Translations under genes and position numbers: made by a program
The notes under the pieces: model-generated
What the model was told of the DNA's origin: nothing
The model's input: only the letters and a program-made list of their open reading frames with translations
The model's database searches: none
From: a bacterium
Lineage (GTDB): Bacteria > Babelota > Babeliae > Babelales > RVW-14
Assembly: GCA_016699045.1 (NCBI GenBank)
Contig: CP064957.1
Coordinates: forward strand, 1,240,001 to 1,304,000
Direction of reading: 5' to 3'
DNA: 64,000 bases
Shown here: in pieces, positions 17,010-27,000 of the stretch
Layout: every line of letters begins with the position of its first letter
Numbering within the stretch: position 1 is the first letter of the stretch

Positions 17010-17954
17010 ATGGCCAAAATTGTTTCTTCTGGAAAGGTTGCTATTGTTGGGGCTGGCCGCGTTGGATGTACCGCGGCGTATGCTTTAATGTTGCGTGGTG
17101 GTGTTTCGTCGATTGCCTTGATTGACTCTGCTAAAGAACGGGCAGAAGGTGAGGCTCTTGATCTTAACCATTGCATGCAATTTACTGGTTCAACGATCGT
17201 GACTGCTGGAGATTCTTTTGAGTTGGTGGCCGATGCAGATGTGGTTGTGCTTACTGCTGGACAAGCACAACAAGTAGGGCAGTCTCGCTTTGATCTTTTA
17301 GCCGCAAATGCAGCTCTTTTCAAAGAAATTATTCCTCAGATTGTGCGGCATAATAAAGAATGTATTTTATTGGTAGTTACCAATCCTCTTGATGTCATGA
17401 CGTATTTGACGTGGAAGCTTTCTGGTTTTTCTTCATGCCAAGTTTTTGGGACAGGAACTGTTTTAGACTCTGCTCGCTTGCGCTATTTGTTGGGAGAGCA
17501 TTTTCATGTCAGTCCCAAAGATATTACGGCGTATTCTCTGGGCGAACACGGTGATGCTTCGTTTGTTTGGTGGAGCGGGGCAACCATCGGTGGCATTCCG
17601 CTTACAAATTTTACGCGTTATGACAAAAAAGTAATGAATGATATTGCTGAAAAAACGCGACAAGCCGCGGCGCATATTATTGCAAAAAAAGGTTCAACAT
17701 TTTATGCCATTGGTTTGGTGATTGCGAAAATTGTGCAAGCAATTATTTTAAACCAATCCAGAGTGTTGAGTGTTTCTGCGGTGGCACACGCTGCCATTGC
17801 TCAGGATGTTTGTATCAGTTTACCAACGATTATTCGGCGTGGTGGTATTTGTGAAACATTGTGTATAACGCTGGATCAGGACGAAAAAAATAAATTGGCT
17901 GCGTCTGTTGCTACGATAAAAAATGAGATAGCACAAGGAATGGCATGTATTTAA
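17010..17954 (+). CDS. ldh: L-lactate dehydrogenase
   Basis: NAD-dependent interconversion of pyruvate and lactate. 314 residues from ATG 17010, which follows AAAGGAGC; the upstream in-frame TTG at 16986 lies before that site. The Rossmann motif VGAGRVGCTAAYAL is at the N-terminus and the catalytic loop is GEHGD. In the substrate-specificity loop (AGQAQQVGQSR) Gln occupies the position that is Gln in lactate and Arg in malate dehydrogenases. GTGTVLDSARLRYLLGE also follows the LDH rather than the MDH form. It has its own leader after the ribosomal terminator. The assignment to lactate is by motif only. Confidence 0.88.
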   Translation: MAKIVSSGKVAIVGAGRVGCTAAYALMLRGGVSSIALIDSAKERAEGEALDLNHCMQFTGSTIVTAGDSFELVADADVVVLTAGQAQQVGQSRFDLLAANAALFKEIIPQIVRHNKECILLVVTNPLDVMTYLTWKLSGFSSCQVFGTGTVLDSARLRYLLGEHFHVSPKDITAYSLGEHGDASFVWWSGATIGGIPLTNFTRYDKKVMNDIAEKTRQAAAHIIAKKGSTFYAIGLVIAKIVQAIILNQSRVLSVSAVAHAAIAQDVCISLPTIIRRGGICETLCITLDQDEKNKLAASVATIKNEIAQGMACI

Positions 17955-17963
17955 TTTGCATAG

Positions 17964-17993
17964 TTGACAGCTTATTTGATAATTATTTTTAAT
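17964..17993 (+). promoter_or_regulatory. Candidate sigma-70-type promoter for the 18.1-kb surface gene
   Basis: TTGACA at 17964-17969 is a perfect -35 hexamer. TTTAAT at 17988-17993, one mismatch from consensus, follows after 18 bases. It would give a leader of about 130 bases before ATG 18129. Read by eye. Confidence 0.45.
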
Positions 17994-18128
17994 TTCTTTA
18001 CAAATGAGAATGGCCTGACTAGAATCAACTCAAGATTATGAGCATACAAAGAAAGGATTATTATTGCTGGTAAATAAAAATGCTCATATTTATCCGAAGA
18101 CTTTTAGGTTTTCAAGGGAGAGTGAAAG

Positions 18129-21100
18129 ATGATGAAGAGGTTAATTTTTTTGCCCATTTATTTAAGTGCTTTCTTTTTTATAGTTACTAAAAATATCAAT
18201 GCCGGTATTACATTTGGTAGTCAACAGTCAGCTTTTACGATAGGCAGTGGCGCCCAGTTTAACGTTGGGGGGTCAAATTTAGTTGTTGATGGTACTATTA
18301 ATCAAGCTCCTTCTGGGTCACTTTCGGGCAATAATTTTGTTTTTAGTAATGGCGTTTTAGATGTTGGTGGCGTCGAGCTTTCAATTAATGCTGAATTTGA
18401 TCCAACAGCTGGAGATACTATTAATTTGAATGGCGGCAATACTTTACGTGTAGAGCCTGGTATTGTATTCAAAACAGTGGCGGTGAGTGGGACAGGAAAC
18501 GTTTTGGCGGGGCAGCCAACGTTTACCAATCCCATTAATTTGGCAGATTCTTTAACTGATTTGACTATTTCTCTTCAAAATGCTCTGAATGTTGATATTA
18601 ATTTAAATGGCGGGACTTTGATCTTGGGTGATAATTTAACACTCGATGCTGATGTTAAAATTAATGGTCCAGGAAAAATTAAGACAAATGGTCGACGTCT
18701 TAATTTTGGTCCTTTTTATTCATCATCATGGACGACCCCGTTAACCTTTCAAGATTCAACAGGTTTGTTTTTGCACGGAACCATTAATTTAGGCGCGGTA
18801 TGGACTTTTATTGGTAATAATCTTATTAATGGTAATGGGTCGATTTTTGCATTTGATCCTGCTGGCCAAATAAATATTTCTGGTGGTGATGAATTATTTG
18901 CCAATGATATTTCTCTTCAAGGCGTGGGCACGGGTAGTCTTGCCTTTGGCAGTGTTTCCAGTAAATTGCATTTGAATAATGCGATCCTTGATGTTAGTGC
19001 TAACTTGACTACGGGCGTTGGTAATGTGGTGATTGATGGCCAAACAACTTTCGTGCTTCGCGATAAGCAATGGTTGTTTAACGGAACGGGTAAGTTGAGT
19101 GTTTTTGACAATTTATGGCTTGATATATCTTCGTTTAGTTTATTGCCGGTAATGCCAGCATCAGGTAATATTTTGGCACCGTTGGCTGTTTTTGATGTTA
19201 ATCATATGATTGATGTTGCTAATGTTACCAGCGATATAACGGCCGGCAACCTTGATATTACTGGTAACGGTCACATTCAAGAACTTTCTAATCGTTCAGT
19301 GTCAGGTTCGGGCACTTCTACTGCTTTTGTTTTGAGTGGTAATTATAGTACCAATTTAACATTGGATGGTAATAGTCAAGTTGTTCCGAGTATGGCAATT
19401 ACGGGTAATTTGACGATCGATGGCCAAGGTTATTCTATTCTTTTTTCTAATTCTCCAAATCCTCAATTTATTATTCGTCCTGGGCAAACCGTTACGCTTC
19501 AAAATGTAGCGCTCAGCAACATTACAAATAATACTTTCCAGTTTGGGAATAATTCAAAAATTGTGATTGGCGATAATGTAACGTGGGATCTGGTTGATGA
19601 TGTTACGATTAGCAAAGGATTCATAGACATACCTGCCAATATGATGTTGATGGTGACTGGAAATGGCGGGGAACGTAAATTGATTCTCAGCCCAGCTGCC
19701 ACAGGTGTTACGCAGTTGATGCATTTAGGAAACAAGGCTTCTTTAGTACTCAAGAGTATGGAATTGCAAGGGCTTGAATTTATTGCGTTTGATGCCGGTT
19801 CTGCTGTTGCGTTGACGGGTGATTCGTCCGTTGGCATACGTCAAGATACAGCTATGAATTTTGATATTGAAGGTACTAATAATACTATGGTGCTGTTGAC
19901 TGACGGTATTACGCTTGCTGGTACAACGGCATTTTTGGGTAATGCGCTTAAAAATATTTTGACGATTAGGTTTTCGTTAAGTGTGCCGATTGAAGATAAA
20001 GTTGGGGTTATGCCGGGTAATCCATTATTAGTTTTGGCGGGCGACCCATGTATTTATTTAACAAACGATACCGATTTGGCAATTTTGAATTTTGATGACA
20101 ACGCTATTTCTGTTCAAAATAATAGTACCAATGCTTGGATTATTGATAAAAATTCGATGTTAATTGGTAATCGCATTGAAATTTTGAGAAATCCAATTAA
20201 GCAAAGTTCATTATTATTTATGTTAAAAGTGACTGAGCTTACCGGGCAGGGGCTTGATGCGTCTTTTGCAAGAAGCCTAGCTCCTTCTGTGCCGCGCAAA
20301 AAAATGCCACGCAGTGCTTTTGTTCAAAAACGAGCTCGTGAGCGTGCGGTTAAAAAAGAACGTGAAGATGCGCGACCTCCCGTTTTAGCAAACAAGCCAA
20401 AAGCTATGCCGCGTCCAGTACCAAAGTTAGGGCGTCGTAAAAAAGAAGTGCGAGATTTGAATGATGGAACTATTGATTTAAGTTTATTAGAAAGCAGAGC
20501 GTTGGATTTACCGCCAGGCACCAATGACAGTGAACGCTATGATATTCAATATGAAGACTCGCGGGTAGATTTAGTGGTTCCTATTCAAGGAAACATTAGT
20601 TTGAACAACGGGCTTATGAGTAACTTTTTTAATGCACCATCTGCAACTAATACTACCGTTATTCCATTCAATCTTGTGTTAAAAGGTAATGCAACGGTGA
20701 TTCAACGTGATGACCAAGAAGTGGCACTTCAAGAAGATACGCACATTATCAATGTGATTGGTCGCAATAATGAAATTCAAATTACGAATACCTTTAGAGT
20801 TGGTAAAAATACCTTGTTCTTTGACGAGAACGCTACTTTAAAATTTGTACTTGATCCAGGAAAAACATTGATATTCGAGCAAGATGTTGAAATCGATGTT
20901 GAAAATAATTCTATTCTTGAATTTGCTGGTGCGGGTACGGTTCTCTTGTCTGATGGTGTTGTCATTAACTTAAATGGTCAGCGTGCGGTAGTTGATGTTA
21001 CCTGCTGCAATTGTCCAGATCCAGTCGTTCCTGATGTTGCTTCACGTGCTTACTTGTTGTTGGGTGAAGATGTGATTGTGACGTTTGGTGAAACACTAGA

Positions 21101-21959
21101 AAGTAGATTACGTGCGGCACAGATCAGCAAAACAACGAGCGTTTCAACGCGCCGCCAAAAAATGGCAACACGTGTGTTGCCGCCAATATCTACTCATATT
21201 CAAGGGATTGGTGAGATACTGGTTGATGACGCTTGTTTGTGCACAGACCTTGGTGGGTTCTTGCATGTAGCGCTTGAAGAATCAGATGATATTGTGTTCC
21301 AGGTTCTTGGATCTGGTGAGCTCAATGTCAAAGGTAATTCTGGTTTCTCAATTGGAAAAGGCTGCTCGTCATTGACATTTGACCGTGATGGCAAGCTTTC
21401 TATTCTTGATGGTTCATTTGAAATCAATAGCGATAATAAAGTTTCAGAGCGCGGCTGTGTTGATAAATTGTGGTTTACGTCAGGTGCTACCATGTTTATT
21501 GACAGTACCGGCTTATTGGTGCTTGGCCAAAATGAAGTACAAGGAATGTATCGATTACTTGAAAAAGAATTTAGCTGTAAGTTCCAGCCTTTGCATATCA
21601 TTGGCGATGGATTTGTTGAATTTGTTGGTAGAGCTTCCGCACCAGAGCGTAATTTTACCGGACAATTACAAATTCCACCGTACATTTCTTTTGTTAATGA
21701 TCAGATGACTTTTGGTCAATTAGCAGGCTTTTTAACGCAGACAGTTCAAGGTCTTCAGTATTCAACGGTGTATATTGATCAAGATGGTAAGACATGGGTA
21801 AGAATAACTAAAACAGGTATTAGTGTTTTACTTAAAGAAGGAGATCGAATTGTTGGCGACGAAAAAATTATTGTTAACAATAAATCTAAGATAGTAGTGA
21901 GAGGGCGCGATAAATCTAATAAAGGGTTTGTCATCGACGAAGATGGCAATCGTTCCTAG
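18129..21959 (+). CDS. Very large exported beta-repeat surface protein
   Basis: 1276 residues with a clear signal peptide (MMKRLIFLPIYLSAFFFIV, cut after about residue 26). The body consists of imperfect 20-30-residue blocks rich in Gly, Asn, Thr, Val and Ile of the kind LTIDGQGY, FGNNSKIVIGDN and AGTTLxLxNV, which I read as a solenoid or right-handed beta-helix. The N-terminal 180 residues resemble the later 34.5-40.6 kb proteins (for instance LTDLTISLQNALN and GGTLILGDNL). An unusual basic, Pro-rich linker at about residues 715-785 (20275-20480) splits the protein in two halves, and a Cys-rich spot (CCNCPDP) lies near residue 960. AGGGAG precedes the ATG. The next gene, 21 bp on, encodes an outer-membrane barrel. 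Function unknown; probably cell-surface. Confidence 0.7.
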   Translation: MMKRLIFLPIYLSAFFFIVTKNINAGITFGSQQSAFTIGSGAQFNVGGSNLVVDGTINQAPSGSLSGNNFVFSNGVLDVGGVELSINAEFDPTAGDTINLNGGNTLRVEPGIVFKTVAVSGTGNVLAGQPTFTNPINLADSLTDLTISLQNALNVDINLNGGTLILGDNLTLDADVKINGPGKIKTNGRRLNFGPFYSSSWTTPLTFQDSTGLFLHGTINLGAVWTFIGNNLINGNGSIFAFDPAGQINISGGDELFANDISLQGVGTGSLAFGSVSSKLHLNNAILDVSANLTTGVGNVVIDGQTTFVLRDKQWLFNGTGKLSVFDNLWLDISSFSLLPVMPASGNILAPLAVFDVNHMIDVANVTSDITAGNLDITGNGHIQELSNRSVSGSGTSTAFVLSGNYSTNLTLDGNSQVVPSMAITGNLTIDGQGYSILFSNSPNPQFIIRPGQTVTLQNVALSNITNNTFQFGNNSKIVIGDNVTWDLVDDVTISKGFIDIPANMMLMVTGNGGERKLILSPAATGVTQLMHLGNKASLVLKSMELQGLEFIAFDAGSAVALTGDSSVGIRQDTAMNFDIEGTNNTMVLLTDGITLAGTTAFLGNALKNILTIRFSLSVPIEDKVGVMPGNPLLVLAGDPCIYLTNDTDLAILNFDDNAISVQNNSTNAWIIDKNSMLIGNRIEILRNPIKQSSLLFMLKVTELTGQGLDASFARSLAPSVPRKKMPRSAFVQKRARERAVKKEREDARPPVLANKPKAMPRPVPKLGRRKKEVRDLNDGTIDLSLLESRALDLPPGTNDSERYDIQYEDSRVDLVVPIQGNISLNNGLMSNFFNAPSATNTTVIPFNLVLKGNATVIQRDDQEVALQEDTHIINVIGRNNEIQITNTFRVGKNTLFFDENATLKFVLDPGKTLIFEQDVEIDVENNSILEFAGAGTVLLSDGVVINLNGQRAVVDVTCCNCPDPVVPDVASRAYLLLGEDVIVTFGETLESRLRAAQISKTTSVSTRRQKMATRVLPPISTHIQGIGEILVDDACLCTDLGGFLHVALEESDDIVFQVLGSGELNVKGNSGFSIGKGCSSLTFDRDGKLSILDGSFEINSDNKVSERGCVDKLWFTSGATMFIDSTGLLVLGQNEVQGMYRLLEKEFSCKFQPLHIIGDGFVEFVGRASAPERNFTGQLQIPPYISFVNDQMTFGQLAGFLTQTVQGLQYSTVYIDQDGKTWVRITKTGISVLLKEGDRIVGDEKIIVNNKSKIVVRGRDKSNKGFVIDEDGNRS

Positions 21960-21980
21960 TTTAAAAAAGGGGAAGATGAT

Positions 21981-23779
21981 ATGAAGAGAAGAAGTATATT
22001 ATTTTTGTTGTCCTTTGGCATGTTGCTTGGCAATGCCGTAGTACATGCTGACGATTGTGGCAGCGGAAAAGAAGCACGCGAGCAAAAGCGCCTACGTGAC
22101 CAAGCCCGGCATAAACAAGAGGCGGCAGAAAAAAAAGCTAAGGCTGAAAAGAAAAAGCAAGAACAAGAACGCAAAAAACAAGAATGTGCTGCCGCGCGCG
22201 AACGTAAACGCATGGAACGCGAAGCATGTAAGCGTGATAAAGAAGCAAAAGCACGCATAGAAAAAGAAAAAAAACGTCTTGAAAATGAACGTAAGTGTCG
22301 CATGAACAAAGAGCGCATGGAAGCTGAACTTAACCATCGCGAAGCGTATCGCGAATCACAAAAACGTCTTGCAATGCAATGGAAAGAAATGCGCCACAAA
22401 GAAGTGACGCAAGAATATCAAGATGGTAAATATGCTAATTTGTACAAACAACCAGCATGGCCAACCTACGCAACGTACGTAAAACATAAGCACCTTTTCA
22501 ACATCGGCACTGAGTATCGCTATGAAACCGATGCGTACGACGTTGATGGTAACAACCGCGATATTACCATTTTGCCTTTCGGTCAAGGCCCAATTGCTGT
22601 TAAAGACATTTTGCTGGTAAGTAAGTTGATTTCTGAACACCTGCTCGTGCCTGGCGATTCGGATATTGGTTCCGCAAATCCCCAATATTTTAGACAACTA
22701 GCTGATTGCCCAGTTGTCTTTTTGGTGAATCTGAAGAATGGCGGTTAAACCTTGATCTTGCTCGGTTCATTTGGAAGCGTAATATTGCTGTTGGTATGCA
22801 AATGCCTGTTATTTATCAAAAGCATCGTTTGCATGCTAAGCTGGGCGTTAAATCAAAATCAGTTAATTGAGAAACTTAGAGCGGATAGTGATGGTAAGTT
22901 GTTGATAGCCCTGATGAAGCATTTTTAGCTCATTATGGTCAAGATGGCAAAAAATTTGTTACTGATATTTTCAATGCAAAAGGCGTAACTGATTTTGGCG
23001 GTAGCGCTGGCGGCTTGGGCGATATTACATTCTTTACCCATGTATATCTTGATTCTGTGTATGTGGACAAGCTTATGACTGGTTTGCGTTTGGTTATCCC
23101 AACTGCTGGTCGTCAAGCACAAAACAAGTTGTGGGGACCAGAACTTGGTAATGGCGGCTTCTTTGAACTTGGTTGGTTTATGAATACCATCTATTCTTAT
23201 AAGAGTTACTTTAATCCACATTTCTTTTCACAAATTTCTGGCACATTACTTGAAGCTCGTGTAAAACGTAGAATTCCAAAAAAATTGTCAGCAGTGAATG
23301 ATACTAATATTAATGCTTCTTTTCTAGATTTAAGCAATAACGATGCTTTGACTTCAGATACATTTGTTTTTGGTGAGCGCGTTTTATTGTTTGATGGTGC
23401 TAAGATCGATGGTCGTTATGACTCAACACACCGCGGCTTGGCCGACAACGTAGCAGATTTCAAGTTGCGCAAAGGTATTGAATCTGTTTTCAGAGTTGGT
23501 AACATTTTTGAAAAATTCGTTCTTCGTCGTGCGTTCATGGACTTGTACTATGAAGGTTATTTCAAATGGGAAGATGACTTTAGCGACCTTGACGAAGAAC
23601 TTTGGTTGACTGATGTTATTGAAGAAAACACGCAACGCGTTGCTCATAAAGTTGGTCTTGAGTTTAACTATCAATTTGATTGTGGCACTCGTTTGAAGAC
23701 TGGCATGGAATATGTTTTTGCTGGTGTTAATACGCCAAAAACATTTACGGCAACTCTTAATTTAAATTATTCATTCTAA
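21981..23779 (+). CDS. Outer-membrane beta-barrel protein with charged helical N-terminus, frameshifted as sequenced
   Basis: Signal peptide MKRRSILFLLSFGMLLG, then about 110 residues of continuous Lys/Glu/Arg-rich helix with several Cys, then a barrel-like region ending in LNLNYSF, the C-terminal Phe signature of outer-membrane barrels. Two long frames (21981-22748 and 23015-23779) are joined by coding-like sequence that needs three single-base changes: a T added to the T run at 22719-22723, a G removed at 22843-22845, and a T added near 22899. With these, a continuous product of about 600 residues reads through LDLARFIWKRNIAVGMQMP and SPDEAFLAHYGQDG. Either sequencing errors or a recent pseudogene. 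It follows the 18.1-kb surface gene closely, so the pair may work together, for example export or anchoring; that is inference. Confidence 0.65.
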
Positions 23780-23787
23780 AAAATTAA

Positions 23788-23828
23788 TAAAGCTGCCCGT
23801 TTGAGTAGGCGGGCAGCTTTATTTTATT
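23788..23828 (+). terminator. Intrinsic terminator after the 22-kb barrel gene
   Basis: TAAAGCTGCCCG (23788-23799) pairs perfectly with CGGGCAGCTTTA (23810-23821), followed by a T-rich tail. The remaining 220 bp up to the next ATG are AT-rich; I see a lone GGAGG near 23938 without a following gene and nothing else. Confidence 0.9.
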
Positions 23829-24048
23829 AAAAAAATGAAGAAACAAAAAATCGATGAATATACCCAGTAGGTCGATTTATCAGATAAGCATTTCTGCTTT
23901 ATCTTTTCTAAATTTAACCATATTTGCAAGATTGAAAGGAGGCCTGATTTTTTCAAGGTCTTAAAAGACTATTTTTGGTTATACCAAAATGAGTGTCCTT
24001 AAAAAGGTGTGTATAGTGAAATGAGAAAAAGGGAGTAGGGAGACTGAT

Positions 24049-27000
24049 ATGATACAGATACGTTGTAGAAGATTAATAGTTCCGTGGTTGATTGGTATAT
24101 CTTGTTTATCAACAACCAGTGCGTGGGGTACGGGGCTAAATTTTTCTAATCGTTCTTCAACTATTGTCATTGACCCAGCAACATCGCGTATCCGCCTTGG
24201 TAAGGTTGCAAGTGTGATGGGTTGGTCAGAAAATTCTATTTTGAAGTCATTTGGTTGCAATGCACCAACAACGTGGACAGAATCGTACACGGCTGGTGTT
24301 GAGCTTGGTAATGGCCGTCGTTTACCAACTACCAATTTGGTAGATAGTAACAGTAACGCTATTAATAAATTGAGTGCGGTTACGGGGAGCTTGTCTACCA
24401 ACAATAGTAACGCTATTGTTAATTTGGCTGCGCAGGTTAGAGTTAACAGTAATGCAGCTGCTTATGGTATCAAAAATAATAGTAACACTATTAGTAGATA
24501 TGCAATTCTCGTGAAGCAAAACAGTAACGCGATTGTCAATTTAAGTAACACCACAGGGACTTTAGCGATCAACAACAGTAATGCGATTGTTGCTAAGTGC
24601 CCACTCATTATGGCCAATAGCAATGCGATAATTCTGTTGAAGAGTCAAGTAAGGACCAATAGTAACGCAGCTGTTTATGGCATAAAGAATAACAGTAATG
24701 CTATTGTGTGGCTTACCCAGCAAGTCAGAGTAAACAGTAATGCGGCAATGTACGGTATAAAGAATAACAGTAATGCAATTTTGTCAGTTGCTCAAATGTC
24801 CACACAATTGATTGTGAACAACAGTAACGCGATTATTCTGAAGTGCCAACAAATAATGGAAAACAGTAACGCGATTTTGCTGTTAAAGAGTCAAGTAAGA
24901 ACCAATAGTAACGCAGCGATGTATGGCATCAAGAACAATAGTAATTCTATTGTGTGGCTTACTAAGCAAGTAAGAGTAAACAGTAATGCGGCAATGTACG
25001 GCATAAAGAATAACAGTAATGCAATTTTGTCAGTTGCTCAAATGTCCACACAATTGATTGTGAACAACAGTAATGCGATTATTCTGAAGTGCCAACAAAT
25101 AATGGAAAACAGTAACGCGATTTTGCTGTTGAAGAGTCAAGTAAGAACCAATAGTAACGCAGCTGTTTATGGCATCAAGAACAATAGTAATTCTATTGTG
25201 TGGCTTACTAAGCAAGTAAGAGTAAACAGTAATGCGGCAATGTACGGCATAAAGAATAACAGTAATGCAATTTTGTCAGTTGCTCAAATGTCCACACAAT
25301 TGATTGTGAACAACAGTAATGCGATTATTCTGAAGTGCCAACAAATAATGGAAAACAGTAACGCGATTTTGCTGTTGAAGAGTCAAGTAAGAACCAATAG
25401 TAACGCAGCTGTTTATGGCATCAAGAACAATAGTAATTCTATTGTGTGGCTTACTAAGCAAGTAAGAGTAAACAGTAATGCGGCAATGTACGGCATAAAG
25501 AATAACAGTAATGCAATTTTGTCAGTTGCTCAAATGTCCACACAATTGATTGTGAACAACAGTAATGCGATTATTCTGAAGTGCCAACAAATAATGGAAA
25601 ACAGTAACGCGATTTTGCTGTTGAAGAGTCAAGTAAGAACCAACAGTAACGCAGCTGTTTATGGCATCAAGAACAATAGTAATTCTATTGTGTGGCTTAC
25701 TCAGCAAGTAAGAGTAAACAGTAATGCGGCAATGTACGGTATAAAGAATAACAGTAATGCAATTTTGTCAGTTGCTCAAATGTCCACACAATTGATTGTG
25801 AACAACAGTAACGCGATTATTCTGAAGTGCCAACAAATAATGGAAAACAGTAACGCGATATTGCTGTTAAAGGATCAAGTAAGAACGAATAGTAACGCAG
25901 CTGTTTATGGCATCAAAAACAACAGTAATGCGATTATACATTTAGGCAGATTGGTTAAGCAAAACAGTAATGCTATTGTTAATTTTGCCAATACAACAAC
26001 AACATTGTCAGTCAACAACAGTAATGCTATTGCTGCGCTCAATCCATTGATAAAACAAAATAGCAGTGCAATTATTGTGTTAAAGAGTCAAGTAAGAACC
26101 AATAGTAACGCAGCGATTTATGGCATTAAGAATAACAGTAATGCTATTATATCGTTAGGTAGAGGCATAACTAATAACAGTAATGCTATTGTGGGTCTTG
26201 GTAGACGTATCACCAACAATAGTAATGCTATTGTGTTACTTGATACCTACGTCAAGATCTATCCACAAACAGTTAGCTATTCTTCTAATGCTTCATTGTG
26301 TAAATTAATTTATTACAAGAATGGCTTTAACGTTTCTGCTGGTATAACCTTGATGCTTAATAACCCAATTGCTATAGAAGGTCCGCTTAACTTGAACAAC
26401 ACCGGTATCTTAGCATTTGGTGATGATATTTATTTTGGATCAAAAGTACGCTTTACCAACGGTGGTTATTTGAGTGGTAATGGTAATACCTTGGTACTTA
26501 CAGGTAGCTTGGCTATTCCAGCTGGCAAAAACATTCGTATAACAAGTGATTTGATGATTGATGGTCAAGGAAATCATCTTATTCTTGAGGCAGGCTCTTC
26601 ATTAATTGTATCAACTGGTGTAACACTGACGCTGAAGAATATGGACATTAATAACTTGTCTGGCGCACAAATCGATCTTGAAGGAGCAGGTACGGCGAGA
26701 TTGGCTCTGCAAGAAGTGACGGTACATCTTGATGGAGACTTTAATTTTGCCGATGGACGTTTATTTATTCAAGATGATGTTCGTTTCTTTGGTCCAAATA
26801 AGTTCATTTATGAATCAATGTTCCCAATGACTATTAGTGCAGGTTCGGCTCTGGTTGTTGATGCCAATGCCGTATTTAGATATATACCTGGTGGTGGTTC
26901 AAGTCATACAGACCGTACGTTAATGAGATTTGCGGATAGTACAGCATTCTTGTACTTCAATTCTTCTACCTTTGAATGTCCAGTAAATGGTGTACAGTTG

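Noticed and set aside
16943..17125. Small open frame overlapping the ldh start
   Set aside because: Out of frame with the well-supported ldh start after AAAGGAGC and without family motifs.
17010..17954. Malate dehydrogenase
   Set aside because: Gln instead of Arg in the specificity loop and the GEHGD catalytic motif favour lactate dehydrogenase.
21956..22399. Ser/Arg/Phe-rich minus-strand frame
   Set aside because: Complement of the Lys/Glu-rich helix of the barrel gene; no start signal.
24645..25915. Regularly spaced repeats considered as a CRISPR array
   Set aside because: Units are 246 bp, contiguous and in frame with a coding sequence, with no short repeat-spacer pattern and no cas genes.
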